Below, one piece after another: positions 1 to 8,095 of a stretch of 64,000 bases of DNA; position 1 is the first letter of the stretch, and each line of letters opens with the position of its first letter. The notes beneath the pieces were generated by a model, which worked only from the letters and a program-made list of their open reading frames with translations, was not told where the DNA came from and did no database searches. Source of the stretch: Caldithrix sp964598255 (GTDB lineage Bacteria > Calditrichota > Calditrichia > Calditrichales > Calditrichaceae). A program made the position numbers and the translations under genes. The stretch covers positions 1 through 64,000 of the forward strand of contig CAZRBA010000105.1 of the NCBI GenBank assembly GCA_964598255.1, in the 5' to 3' direction.

Positions 1-542
1 TTGTTTACAGTCCAGTCATGCGCGCTATTTAAAAATCGAATGCATTCGTCGGGCCACACAATGGGGCTATTCGATTTGGGAAATGACCGTACGCTAAGAG
101 CGACACCTAAAAATACATCCAATACACCACGGCAATGGCAAAAGCAAAATGATAAGCTGCCTTATATTCCCGTTTACCTTCCGGAGATTATTAACGGGAA
201 AAACTTAAAAAACAGACCGGAGAGTTGAATGGTCCGGATCGAAAAGCTCAAATCGGCACTATTATTGGGAAATATTATGATTCCGGTACAATCAAAAATA
301 ATTGATCGATCGGTGCAAATAGTCATCGAAACCGATGCAAAAAACGTAGGTGTTCGAAATAACGATTATTGACGTTAGATAAGTCCGCAGGCGCTGTCCC
401 GAAAGCCCATTTCGGAGCGGAGAAAAACGCGAATCCACAAAATTCTCAAACCCTTGCTCCTGCTTTTCATGAACTTTACATTCGTGTGCAGGGAGTGGTT
501 TTCTTAATCCTCAGTTAATAAAAAACTTATGGCTAATATTTA
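1..542. other. Left-edge stretch with no supported gene
   Basis: I find no convincing gene here. A reading frame stays open from the window edge to 228 on the plus strand, but its 75-residue translation resembles no family I know, has no ribosome binding site inside the window and is low in hydrophobic residues. It could be the tail of a gene that begins outside the window or a decayed remnant. The rest up to the promoter at 543 has stops in all frames at short intervals and no obvious hairpin terminator or repeat. Confidence 0.5.
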
Positions 543-571
543 TTGACTTATTCCAAAAGCATTTTTATATT
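543..571 (+). promoter_or_regulatory. Predicted sigma70-type promoter of the CpoB-like lipoprotein gene
   Basis: TTGACT (543-548), a 17-bp spacer and TATATT (566-571) lie 35 bp upstream of the start codon at 606. The -35 box matches the consensus at five of six positions. The same hexamer pair with the same spacing also precedes the SAM riboswitch at 44816-44844, which supports a real promoter. No transcript data are available. Confidence 0.6.
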
Positions 572-605
572 GTGTTAGCCTAATCTTTATTACCTGGAGG
601 AAACC

Positions 606-1448
606 ATGAGCATCAAAATGTCAGTATTCTTATTGATTTTATCGGCTTTTTTTATGTTTAGCTGCGCCGGAACCCGAAAAAGCGAACCAGCAAAAACAAA
701 TCAGGCAACCAGTCAGGAAAAAGATTTAACCGATATCGAAGCTTTGTTAGGAATAGACACCAATAACGGACAAACGGCCGCAAAAACGGGCAAAAAGAAA
801 AAGAACGAAAAATTGAATTTACTGGATGAAAAAGATGTTGCCAGTCAGGGAACGGCACCGGCTCTGAGCAGTCGGCAAAAACGGGAATACGAACGCAAAA
901 TAAAAAGTTTACAACAACAGCTTCGCGATAAAGATCAAATTATTCGTCAACTTAAAGACCAGCTTAATCAACAAAGTCTGGAAATCACACGTTTACAATC
1001 CAAAAAAGAAAGCGGCAAAACGTATCAGCCAACGGGCTTAACCGCAGCGGCTACCGCTACGGTAACCACAGTTCCGCCAAGCGAATATGAAGCGACTTAC
1101 CAAAAAGCGCGTGAAGCATTCGAAGCCAGGAACTACCAGACGGCACTTGCGCTTTTCCAATCGCTCATCGCCAGCAATCCCAACCACCCCTTGGCCGATA
1201 ACGCCCAGTATTGGATTGGTGAGTGCCATTACGCCTTGCGCAAATATGATGCCGCCATTATGGATTTCCAAAAAGTTTTCACTTTCCCTAATTCCAATAA
1301 AATGGCTGACGCGCAATTTAAACTGGTTTTGTGCTACTTACGCAAGGGCGATGTAAATAAGGCGCGGGAAGAATACCAACGTTTGCGCAGCGAATTTCCC
1401 AATAGCCCTTATGTGGGACGCGCCGAGGCAATTTTAGCTAAATATTAA
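606..1448 (+). CDS. CpoB/YbgF-type tetratricopeptide lipoprotein
   Basis: The 280-residue protein starts with a lipoprotein signal: a hydrophobic stretch ends in MFSC, so Cys20 would be lipidated after cleavage. Charged and glutamine-rich coiled coil follows at about residues 88-135. A C-terminal block of tandem TPR-like repeats (about 160-280) includes NPNHPLADNAQYWIGECHY, typical of YbgF/CpoB and BamD-like TPRs. In proteobacteria CpoB links the Tol-Pal system to peptidoglycan synthesis at division; here the role is inferred from architecture only, since no tol or pal genes are in view. The start has a good ribosome binding site, TGGAGG, 8 bp upstream. The gene stands alone between its own promoter and a strong terminator. 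It could also be a general TPR outer-membrane lipoprotein. Confidence 0.75.
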   Translation: MSIKMSVFLLILSAFFMFSCAGTRKSEPAKTNQATSQEKDLTDIEALLGIDTNNGQTAAKTGKKKKNEKLNLLDEKDVASQGTAPALSSRQKREYERKIKSLQQQLRDKDQIIRQLKDQLNQQSLEITRLQSKKESGKTYQPTGLTAAATATVTTVPPSEYEATYQKAREAFEARNYQTALALFQSLIASNPNHPLADNAQYWIGECHYALRKYDAAIMDFQKVFTFPNSNKMADAQFKLVLCYLRKGDVNKAREEYQRLRSEFPNSPYVGRAEAILAKY

Positions 1449-1461
1449 ATTTGCACAAATC

Positions 1462-1495
1462 AAAAAAGGCCATTCACAACGAATGGCCTTTTTTT
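1462..1495 (+). terminator. Rho-independent terminator after the CpoB-like gene
   Basis: A stem of about 12-13 bp (GGCCATTC paired with GAATGGCC, extended by A:T pairs) with a 5-nt loop is followed by a run of T, 14 bp after the stop codon. The flanking A-run would let it act in both directions. Confidence 0.85.
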
Positions 1496-1598
1496 GTTTA
1501 TTCTTCATCGTAAATTCCGGTTCCATACCTTTACATCCACATAAAATGTCGCTTTGTTTTTCCCGTTTGTTCTTTTGTCCAAAAACCATTTTTAAAGT

Positions 1599-1627
1599 TT
1601 GGATAGAACAGGTTTGTTTATTAAATT
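1599..1627 (+). promoter_or_regulatory. Possible promoter of peptidase T gene
   Basis: TTGGAT (1599-1604), 17 bp and TAAATT (1622-1627) give a moderate match to a sigma70-type promoter about 50 bp upstream of the ATG at 1680. It lies inside the longest open frame, which also argues against the earlier in-frame start at 1599. The hexamers are only moderate matches. Confidence 0.35.
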
Positions 1628-1679
1628 TCGATTTTACAAAGACGGAAACTTGTGTTTTATTAAAGAAATGAGGTGGATT

Positions 1680-2933
1680 ATGAAACCTATTGATCGTCAT
1701 TTGTTTTTAGATCGGTTTTTAACCTATGTAAAATTCGATACCCAATCCAGCGAAGAATCGGACACCTATCCCAGTACCGAAAAACAAAAAGAACTGGGAC
1801 GGCATTTGGTAAAAGAATTAACGGAACTGGGGCTTAAAGATGTAGAAATGGACGAATACGGCTATGTTTTTGCCACATTACCCGCAAATGTGGACTATGA
1901 TGTGCCGGTGGTAGGACTGATTGCCCACATGGATACTTCACCCGAAGTAAGCGGTGCCCATGTAAATCCGGTTATTCATGAAAACTATCAGGGGCAAGAT
2001 ATTGTTTTGCCCAATGATCCGGAGCAGGTGATCAAATTCGAACAGAATCCCGAATTAAAACACTGCCTTGGCAAAGATATCATCACAACGGACGGAACTA
2101 CCCTGTTAGGTGCTGATGACAAAGCAGGCATTGCCGAAATTATGGGTACCTTACAATATTTAATCGAAAATCCGGATGTTAAACACGGAACAATCCGCGT
2201 TGCTTTTACTGTTGACGAAGAAGTGGGGACAGGCACCAAATATTTTGACGTTAAAAAATTTGCTGCCAATTACGCATACACGATCGACGGAGAATCATTG
2301 GGTGAAATTGAAGACGAAACCTTTTGCGCAGACACAGCCTATGTAACCATAAAAGGCGTAAACGTGCATCCTGGCTACGCCAAAGGCAAAATGATCAATG
2401 GCATTAAAATCGGTGCTGAACTTATCGAACGTTTACCCAAAGATCGCATGTCTCCGGAAACAACGGAAGGTCGTGAAGGTTATTTACATCCGCATGCGTT
2501 TAAAGGTTCGGTTGAGCTGACGGAAATTACCTTTTTGGTACGCGATTTTACCGTGGAGGGATTGCAAGAGAAGGAAAAATTTTTGCAGGAACTATGCGAT
2601 GAACTGGGCCAAAAATATGCTCCCGCTACGGTTACGCTAAAAATTGAAGAATCGTACCGCAACATGAAATACAAAATCGATGAAGATCCGAAAGTTGTTG
2701 AATACGCTATCGAAGCGGTTAAACGCGCCGGTATTGAACCGCGGCAGAGTTTAATTCGCGGCGGCACGGACGGCTCGCGTTTGTCTTTTATGGGATTATT
2801 GACGCCTAATATTTTTACGGGCGGCCATAATTTTCATAGTAAAAAAGAATGGATTTGTATTTACGATATGGAAAAGGCCGTTGAGACTCTGGTAAATTTG
2901 GTACAAATTTGGGCCGAAAAAAGCAAACAATAG
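1680..2933 (+). CDS. pepT: Peptidase T (tripeptide aminopeptidase)
   Basis: This M20-family zinc aminopeptidase removes the N-terminal residue from tripeptides in the cytoplasm. Metal-ligand motifs are all present (numbering from the ATG at 1680): HMD at 83-85, the bridging Asp146 in LLGADDKAG, the catalytic pair EE at 180-181 in VDEEVGTG, the TIDGE segment, and the late His in TGGHNFHSKKEW. The 417-residue length fits PepT (about 410). The frame is open back to 1599, but the ATG at 1680 has the ribosome binding site GAGGTG just upstream and yields the family's usual N-terminus. The gene appears monocistronic, followed by a hairpin at 2941. Confidence 0.95.
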   Translation: MKPIDRHLFLDRFLTYVKFDTQSSEESDTYPSTEKQKELGRHLVKELTELGLKDVEMDEYGYVFATLPANVDYDVPVVGLIAHMDTSPEVSGAHVNPVIHENYQGQDIVLPNDPEQVIKFEQNPELKHCLGKDIITTDGTTLLGADDKAGIAEIMGTLQYLIENPDVKHGTIRVAFTVDEEVGTGTKYFDVKKFAANYAYTIDGESLGEIEDETFCADTAYVTIKGVNVHPGYAKGKMINGIKIGAELIERLPKDRMSPETTEGREGYLHPHAFKGSVELTEITFLVRDFTVEGLQEKEKFLQELCDELGQKYAPATVTLKIEESYRNMKYKIDEDPKVVEYAIEAVKRAGIEPRQSLIRGGTDGSRLSFMGLLTPNIFTGGHNFHSKKEWICIYDMEKAVETLVNLVQIWAEKSKQ

Positions 2934-2940
2934 AATGTCG

Positions 2941-2969
2941 GGCGCTCTCATGTTACGGGAGCGCCTTTT
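2941..2969 (+). terminator. Hairpin terminator between pepT and the DUF971 gene
   Basis: GGCGCTCTC pairs with GGGAGCGCC (one T:G wobble) around a 7-nt loop, followed by a short T-run. The T-run is only four bases, so termination may be partial and the DUF971 gene could receive read-through. Confidence 0.55.
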
Positions 2970-3007
2970 CCCTTTGAATCGTAAAGGACATTGTAGAAAC
3001 AAATGCC

Positions 3008-3355
3008 ATGTATCCCCAAAAAATAGAACTCATCTCGGACAAGGTAGTGCAAATTATCTGGGACGACGAACACGAAAGTATTTATTTTGCCGATCATTTG
3101 CGCGTTAATTGTCCCTGTGCTTCTTGTGAAAAAATACGGAATGAAGGGCCGAATTCACAGGCTTTTAAGACGTTTGTCAAGCAGGCGGAAAAGGTAACCT
3201 TCCGCTCATGGCAAATGGTCGGACGCTACGCTGTTATGTTCACCTTTAGCGATGGCCATAATCTGGGAATGTTTCAGTTTGACGAATTACGGCAACTTTG
3301 CCAATGTGATATTTGCAGGACGGATATCATACGTATTCAGGGACCACTGAGATAA
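3008..3355 (+). CDS. DUF971 (gamma-butyrobetaine hydroxylase-like N-terminal) protein
   Basis: The 115-residue protein matches the DUF971/GBBH-like N-terminal domain: a beta-rich start, HLRVNCPCASCEKIRNEG near residues 30-48, then VGRYAVMFTFSDGHNLGMF and a C-terminal pair LCQCDIC. In eukaryotic gamma-butyrobetaine hydroxylase this small domain binds zinc; here Cys36, Cys38 and Cys41, plus two later cysteines, could hold a metal or cluster. In other bacteria the domain is found alone or fused to Mrp/ApbC-type iron-sulfur carriers, so a link to iron-sulfur assembly is possible but unproven. It begins 74 bp after pepT. Confidence 0.8.
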   Translation: MYPQKIELISDKVVQIIWDDEHESIYFADHLRVNCPCASCEKIRNEGPNSQAFKTFVKQAEKVTFRSWQMVGRYAVMFTFSDGHNLGMFQFDELRQLCQCDICRTDIIRIQGPLR

Positions 3356-3406
3356 GGTTGATTTCCATAGATTTTTATCTTAAATTTGCAGCTTTCAAAA
3401 TATAAA

Positions 3407-3479
3407 GCCACCGTAGCTCAGTTGGTAGAGCAACTGATTCGTAATCAGTGGGTCGCAGGTTCAACTCCTGTCGGTGGCT
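3407..3479 (+). tRNA. tRNA-Thr (anticodon CGT)
   Basis: A full cloverleaf can be drawn: acceptor GCCACCG paired with CGGTGGC, the D arm GCTCAGTTGGTAGAGC, anticodon stem ACTGA/TCAGT with loop TTCGTAA giving anticodon CGT (reads ACG), and the T arm with GGTTCAACTCC. The gene is 73 nt and does not encode the 3' CCA, so CCA must be added enzymatically. Confidence 0.95.
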
Positions 3480-3482
3480 CAT

Positions 3483-3520
3483 AAAAAAAGGTAAGGGATA
3501 AGCTATCTCTTACCTTTTTT
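3483..3520 (+). terminator. Rho-independent terminator after tRNA-Thr
   Basis: Twelve pairs (AGGTAAGGGATA with TATCTCTTACCT, one G:T) close a 3-nt loop, with A-run and T-run flanks that make it bidirectional in principle. It begins four bases after the tRNA. Confidence 0.85.
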
Positions 3521-3529
3521 AATTTAAAA

Positions 3530-3605
3530 ACGGCCCCCGGAGCGCGCTATTCCGGGACGAAGGCCAAAGAGCCGGAGGTCAGCCGACTCAAACTCCGGGA
3601 ACCGT
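3530..3605. repeat. Long GC-rich inverted repeat with internal structure, downstream of two convergent genes
   Basis: The outer arms, 3530-3542 and 3593-3605, pair over 4 and 7 bp around a symmetrical 2x2 mismatch. The 50-base interior contains a second TCCGGG (3551-3556) that can compete for CCCGGA (3536-3541), plus GCCGGA at 3571-3576. It sits after the terminator of tRNA-Thr and 44 bp beyond the end of the minus-strand PLP enzyme gene. It may serve as that gene's terminator or be a structured RNA; I recognise no Rfam-type motif. Confidence 0.5.
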
Positions 3606-3648
3606 TCTTTGTATCATTTCTTATAGTTTAAAAGAAAAAAACAAAAAA

Positions 3649-4848
3649 TCAAATTTTTACTTTACGCAAAGCCTGAGACAAATCGGCAATTAAGTCTCTG
3701 AAGTCTTCAATTCCCACCGACAAACGTACCAAACTTTCCGAGATACCACATTCGGCTAGTTCTTCGGCCGAATAAGTGGAATGGGTCATTGAAGCTGGAT
3801 GTTCAATAAGCGAATCCACATCGCCCAAACTTACGGCCAAAGTGAACAATTTTACGGAATTCATCAACTGCTCGCCCGCACGTCGGCCGCCTTTGATTTC
3901 AAAACTAACCATACCGCCAAAACCATCCATTTGTTTTTTGGCAACTTCATGCTGCGGATGGGTTGTTAACCCCGGATAATACACGGTTTTTATTTTGGGA
4001 TGAAATTGCAAAAATTTGGCGATTTTCATGGCGTTTTCCTGATGACGCTCCATACGTACGGCTAATGTTTTTAATCCGCGTACCAAAAGCCAGGCATTGA
4101 CCGGACTGATAACCGCACCCAAATCACGCAAAAAATTCCCGCGTAGCCGATCGATAAAATCTTTTTTTCCGATGACCACACCGGCTACTGTATCGCCGTG
4201 ACCGCCAATGTATTTGGTGGCCGAATGGAGCACAATATCGGCGCCCAATGCCAATGGCCGTTGGAAATAGGGGGTGGGAAATGTGTTATCCACCACCAAA
4301 GGTATTTTATAATCTCGGGCAATTTTAGCACAGGCTTTAAGATCGGTTATCGTTAATGTGGGATTAGCCGGTGTTTCAATGTAAATCAAACGGGTTCGAT
4401 CATCAATGGCATTAATCACATTTTCCAGGCTGGTGGTATCCACCTCTCGAGCATCAATTTGATAGCGGGGTAAGGTCTCTTTAAACAAATTATGGGTTCC
4501 GCCGTAAAGAGTATTGGTCGAAATAAAATTATCTCCCGATTCACACAACGAAAAAATAACGCTGGAAATTGCACCCATTCCAGAAGCAAAAGCCAATGCC
4601 GCCTCACCGCCTTCCAAAAATGCCATTTCACGCTCGAAAGCTGCTTGTGTCGGGTTACCTAAGCGCGTGTACACATAGCCTTCTTTTTCTCCGGAAAAAA
4701 GTTGGGCGCCATGTTTGGCGCTTTTAAATTTAAACGTAGAACTCTGATAAATAGGTAAACTTAAGGCACCTGTGGCCGGATCGGCACCGCCGGATCCATG
4801 AACACATAATGTGGCAAACGATAATTTTTTCAAATCGCTATTTTCCAT
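3649..4848 (-). CDS. Cys/Met-metabolism PLP-dependent enzyme (methionine gamma-lyase / cystathionine gamma-lyase family)
   Basis: This 399-residue fold-type I PLP enzyme acts on sulfur amino acids by gamma-elimination or gamma-replacement. The PLP lysine lies in LHSATKYIGGHGD (about residue 210), with YTRLGNPT near the N-terminus and the family segment SVGIEDFRDLIADL near the end. Overall sequence looks closest to methionine gamma-lyase, but the position of the lyase's reactive cysteine (LYGCT in known enzymes) reads LYGGT here, as in O-acetylhomoserine sulfhydrylases and cystathionine enzymes. The substrate therefore stays open: methionine, cystathionine or an acyl-homoserine. The ATG has GAGGAT upstream and a good promoter at 4892-4920. 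It is a single gene, separate from the met operon at 40-45 kb. Confidence 0.85.
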   Translation of the reverse strand: MENSDLKKLSFATLCVHGSGGADPATGALSLPIYQSSTFKFKSAKHGAQLFSGEKEGYVYTRLGNPTQAAFEREMAFLEGGEAALAFASGMGAISSVIFSLCESGDNFISTNTLYGGTHNLFKETLPRYQIDAREVDTTSLENVINAIDDRTRLIYIETPANPTLTITDLKACAKIARDYKIPLVVDNTFPTPYFQRPLALGADIVLHSATKYIGGHGDTVAGVVIGKKDFIDRLRGNFLRDLGAVISPVNAWLLVRGLKTLAVRMERHQENAMKIAKFLQFHPKIKTVYYPGLTTHPQHEVAKKQMDGFGGMVSFEIKGGRRAGEQLMNSVKLFTLAVSLGDVDSLIEHPASMTHSTYSAEELAECGISESLVRLSVGIEDFRDLIADLSQALRKVKI

Positions 4849-4891
4849 AATCGATCCTCGCGTATTAATTGGATAGTTTTACAACAAAAAT

Positions 4892-4920
4892 AATATAGAA
4901 GCGGGAAAGAATAAAATCAA
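4892..4920 (-). promoter_or_regulatory. Predicted promoter of the PLP enzyme gene
   Basis: On the minus strand TTGATT (4920-4915), 17 bp and TATATT (4897-4892) lie about 44 bp upstream of the ATG at 4848. The -10 box is the same TATATT seen at 566 and 44816. Confidence 0.55.
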
Positions 4921-5040
4921 ATGTGGTTTACTGTTTTTGAATTGCTTCAGATCAAAAAAATCGGCGGTATTAACAATTAAGAAAAGAAAGGATTTTAATC
5001 CGCCGACACCGCCGGTTCAGGGAGGTCCGATTTTTGTCGT

Positions 5041-5256
5041 TTAATGGTTCAAATAAGCTTCAATATGTTCCAAGGGATATGATTTTTCGTATAAATCCAA
5101 AACGATTTTCAGACGTCTGAGTCCGTATCGTGTGAGTTTCATTCCTTGTTTATTTACGGGAAAGACCAATCCCATACGAATGAACCGTTGAATAACTTCG
5201 GTGCTTACACCCAGTTGATTAGCCGCCTCGTTAATGCCGTAAAGTTCCCGTTGCAT
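5041..5256 (-). CDS. Small MerR-like winged-helix DNA-binding protein
   Basis: The 71-residue protein is essentially one helix-turn-helix domain: INEAANQLGVSTEVIQRFIR is a typical MerR-type turn, followed by MGLVFPV and a wing-like region ending in a helix with YPLEHIEAYL. There is no effector domain, so it resembles stand-alone MerR-like or CbpM-like modules rather than a full MerR regulator. A very strong ribosome binding site, AAGGAGG, sits just upstream of the ATG, which supports a real gene despite the length. It lies alone between the PLP enzyme gene and ftsZ; no target can be named. Confidence 0.75.
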   Translation of the reverse strand: MQRELYGINEAANQLGVSTEVIQRFIRMGLVFPVNKQGMKLTRYGLRRLKIVLDLYEKSYPLEHIEAYLNH

Positions 5257-5541
5257 GGAAAACCTCCTTTTTCCCGATTTGTCTTTGGTCTGATTTTATT
5301 AATCGGAAAAATGCGCTTAATCTTTAAGGACATGGGAATTTGTTTATATTATTGTTTTTATGCGAGATAATGGTAATTCCACAAAGATATTCCGAAAATC
5401 AAAGAATTTTTATGCAATAGATCACATGGCAAAAAATACGTACGGTTGTTTGCGATCGAACTTGTTCCCCCTTTTCCCGAAGGTAGAGACGCCCGAGGGA
5501 GCGTCTCTACGTATATTTCGGGTTTATTTTCAGGGTGAAAC
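5257..5541. other. Intergenic region between the MerR-like gene and ftsZ
   Basis: No gene is supported. The stretch holds the upstream region of the MerR-like gene and the 3' flank of ftsZ. Its only clear feature is the GTAGAGACGC palindrome at 5483-5510, which is described separately. Confidence 0.6.
5483..5510. repeat. Perfect GTAGAGACGC/GCGTCTCTAC palindrome (REP/MITE-like)
   Basis: Ten perfectly paired bases on each side of an 8-nt loop lie 31-59 bp past the ftsZ stop codon. There is no T-run on either side, so it is a poor terminator. Palindromes beginning GTAGAGAC and ending GTCTCTAC are, to my knowledge, dispersed intergenic repeats in cyanobacteria and several other phyla. Only one copy is in this window. 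Confidence 0.65.
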
Positions 5542-6750
5542 TTAATCCATTTGTTTGCGCAAAAAGGCGGGGATTTCCAAATTTTCCGGATCGTTTTCCA
5601 CTTCGTCTTCATTAAAAAAATAAATTTGGGGCTGCGGTTTACGAGCTAAGGGTTCCTCTACGGGTTTTCGTTGTCGAATGAATGTTGGCTTATCGTATTC
5701 ACGATAGTCTGTGCTTTCCCGTTCTTTCGGTGTTTCGGGCGTAAGCTCGGTTTCATCTTTTTTGGGTTGTTGTAAAATTTCGGCTTTTTCAAAATTTTTG
5801 TTAAAGCCCGTAGCAATTACCGTTACCCGAATTTCTTCGGAAAGATTATCGTCGATGACAACACCGAAAATCACATTGGCATCTTCTCCAACGGTTTGCT
5901 GAACCAGTGAGGAGGCCTGGCCGACTTCGTGCATGGAAATATTCGGTCCGCCGGTAATATTGATCAGTACACCGCGTGCACCGGCAATATCGACTCCATC
6001 GAGCAAAGGACTGGTGATGGCTTGTTCGGCAGCCACAATGGCTCTATTTTCGCCGACTCCAACCCCGCTACCCATCAATGCATCACCCATTCCGGCCATA
6101 ATGGTACGGATGTCGGCAAAATCCAAATTAATGTAACCGTGCACATTAATCAGGTCGGAAATACTACGCGTAGCTTCCAACAAAATGGAATCGACCTCTT
6201 TAAAAGCCGAAATAAAGGATGTGTTGGGTTCGATAATGGAAAAGATGCGATCATTTGGAATAACCAAAATGGTATCTACGCGTTCGCGCATGGCTTCGAT
6301 GCCTTTTTCTGCATTACGCCGCCGTACTTTGCCTTCCCAACTAAACGGTAATGTGGTAATCCCAACAGTCAGAGCTCCCAAATCTTTGGCGATCTCGGCA
6401 ATCACAGGTGCGGCACCCGTACCGGTACCTCCGCCCATTCCGCAGGTAACAAATACCATATCCGCACCGTTCAGCGTTTCGATAACTCGGTCTTTGTCTT
6501 CCATAATGGCCTTAAGGCCAATATCGGGATTGGCTCCCGCTCCCAATCCTTTGGTCAGATTTTTGCCGATTTGCAGACGACTGGAGGCCTTGCTTTTTTC
6601 AAGGTCTTGTGCGTCCGTGTTAATGGCAATAAATTCGATTCCCTGCAATCCGGCTTCGATCATGCCGTTAATGGCATTGCCGCCTGCGCCGCCGACGCCA
6701 ACCACTTTAATTTTGGCGCCTTGTTCTTCCGATGCATCAAACTGGATCAT
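5542..6750 (-). CDS. ftsZ: Cell division GTPase FtsZ
   Basis: FtsZ is the tubulin-like GTPase that polymerises into the division ring. The 402-residue protein shows GVGGAGGNAINGM (18-30), NTDAQDL (44-50) and the tubulin signature GMGGGTGTGAAPV (104-116). A variable Pro/Glu-rich linker runs from about 330. The end, NPENLEIPAFLRKQMD, is the conserved C-terminal peptide that binds FtsA and other partners. The ATG is preceded by GGGAGA. It is the last gene of the dcw operon, 71 bp after ftsA. Confidence 0.98.
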   Translation of the reverse strand: MIQFDASEEQGAKIKVVGVGGAGGNAINGMIEAGLQGIEFIAINTDAQDLEKSKASSRLQIGKNLTKGLGAGANPDIGLKAIMEDKDRVIETLNGADMVFVTCGMGGGTGTGAAPVIAEIAKDLGALTVGITTLPFSWEGKVRRRNAEKGIEAMRERVDTILVIPNDRIFSIIEPNTSFISAFKEVDSILLEATRSISDLINVHGYINLDFADIRTIMAGMGDALMGSGVGVGENRAIVAAEQAITSPLLDGVDIAGARGVLINITGGPNISMHEVGQASSLVQQTVGEDANVIFGVVIDDNLSEEIRVTVIATGFNKNFEKAEILQQPKKDETELTPETPKERESTDYREYDKPTFIRQRKPVEEPLARKPQPQIYFFNEDEVENDPENLEIPAFLRKQMD

Positions 6751-6821
6751 TTTCTATTTCTCCCATTTATTCCTTTTTCTTTTTTTATGGTTATTAAAGG
6801 GCATTGAACCACAGGATTTTA

Positions 6822-8054
6822 TCAACCGAAAAACTCATCTACAATTTCTTTAAGTCGTTGCCAAATACTGGTAATACCGTTGTTTTTTAGTATTTTCCGA
6901 TCTCCCTGGCCATGTCGCAATCCATAGTAAATCAGACCCACCCCGGTGGCATAAATAGGGCTGCGGACCGTTTCGACCAGTCCTCCGCTTACACGCGGAT
7001 AACCGATCTCCACCGGCAACCCCATAATACGTTCGGCCAGTTCGGAAGCGCCTTCGATTAGCGAAGAGCCGCCTGTTAACACGACACCGGCCCCCAAAGA
7101 ATCGAAAATATCCGATTTTTCCATCTGGCGCAGAGCTAACTGAAAAATTTCTTCCATTCGTGGTTCTACTATGGCTGCGATAACGCTACGTGAAATTTCG
7201 CGCGGTGGTCGGTTGGCTACTCCCGGGACACTTATCAGTTCGTCTCCGTTTAATAACGATTGCATGGCCAAACCGTATTTTTTCTTGATTTCTTCGGCCT
7301 GATCGCGGGAGGTACGCAATCCCTGAGCAAGATCGCTGGTTACATGTTCGCCGCCAATGCCCAGTACTTTCGTATGGCGAATACTACCGTCGAAAAACAT
7401 GGCAATATCGGTGGTACCACCGCCGATATCGATAATCGCCACTCCCAAATCTCTTTCGTCTTCATGCAAAACGGACAAACTGGAAGCATACGGTTCCAAC
7501 ACGATATCGGCAACTTCGTAACCGGCCTGATCAATACAGTTGATGATGTTTTTGGCAGAGGCAACCGCAGCCGTAATAATATGGACTTCCGCCTCCAGAC
7601 GAACTCCGGCCATACCCACGGGATTTTTTATTCCGTCCTGATTATCCACGGTATATTCCTGTGGCAAAACATGAATAATTTCGCGATCCATGGGCATGGA
7701 AATGGCTTGAGCCGCATTAATAACTCGTTCCACGTCTTTTTGGGTAATGACTTTATCTTTTCCGCTAACGGCAATAACTCCGGTACTGTTAAAGGAGCGA
7801 ATATGATCGCCGGCAATGCCCGCATAAACACGGGAAATTTTATGGCCGCTGGTTAATTCGGCTTGCTCTACCGCATGCCGGATGGAATCGACGGTTTTTT
7901 CGATGTTCACCACCACCCCTCGCCGCAAGCCATGTGAGGGGTAGTGTCCGACACCAACAATATTTAAATGGCCGTATTCATCCAGTTTACCTACAATCGC
8001 AGCTATTTTGGTAGTACCGATATCCAATCCGCAAACAATATCATTTTTTTCCAT
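6822..8054 (-). CDS. ftsA: Cell division protein FtsA
   Basis: FtsA is the actin-like ATPase that anchors FtsZ filaments to the membrane. Phosphate-1 (GLDIGTTKIAAIVG) and later IDIGGGTTDIAMF and VLTGGSSLIEG motifs are clear. The C-terminus, GITSIWQRLKEIVDEFFG, is the amphipathic membrane-targeting helix. An in-frame GTG at 8063 would add three residues, but the AGGTGA overlapping that GTG is well spaced (5 bp) for the ATG at 8054, which I chose, giving 410 residues. The gene sits between ftsQ and ftsZ as in most dcw clusters. Confidence 0.97.
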   Translation of the reverse strand: MEKNDIVCGLDIGTTKIAAIVGKLDEYGHLNIVGVGHYPSHGLRRGVVVNIEKTVDSIRHAVEQAELTSGHKISRVYAGIAGDHIRSFNSTGVIAVSGKDKVITQKDVERVINAAQAISMPMDREIIHVLPQEYTVDNQDGIKNPVGMAGVRLEAEVHIITAAVASAKNIINCIDQAGYEVADIVLEPYASSLSVLHEDERDLGVAIIDIGGGTTDIAMFFDGSIRHTKVLGIGGEHVTSDLAQGLRTSRDQAEEIKKKYGLAMQSLLNGDELISVPGVANRPPREISRSVIAAIVEPRMEEIFQLALRQMEKSDIFDSLGAGVVLTGGSSLIEGASELAERIMGLPVEIGYPRVSGGLVETVRSPIYATGVGLIYYGLRHGQGDRKILKNNGITSIWQRLKEIVDEFFG

Positions 8055-8095
8055 AGGCGTCACCTAATCTTTTTTCTATTTTTATTTCGGGGGTG

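Noticed and set aside
1..228. 75-residue open frame at the left edge
   Set aside because: No family resemblance, no visible start signal, polar composition; kept only as part of an unassigned stretch.
1599..1679. 27-residue N-terminal extension of PepT
   Set aside because: It has no ribosome binding site, contains the predicted promoter, and the ATG at 1680 has a proper site and family-typical start.
3530..3605. Cobalamin riboswitch, SAH riboswitch or SRP RNA
   Set aside because: Short stretches look similar by chance, but the conserved core blocks of each class are missing and no regulated gene follows in the right direction.
6185..6853. 222-residue plus-strand open frame opposite ftsZ
   Set aside because: It lies entirely antisense to a clear ftsZ gene; its Pro/Ala/Ser-rich translation is a shadow of ftsZ codons.
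7260..7856. 198-residue plus-strand open frame opposite ftsA
   Set aside because: Antisense shadow of ftsA without a ribosome binding site or recognisable domain.
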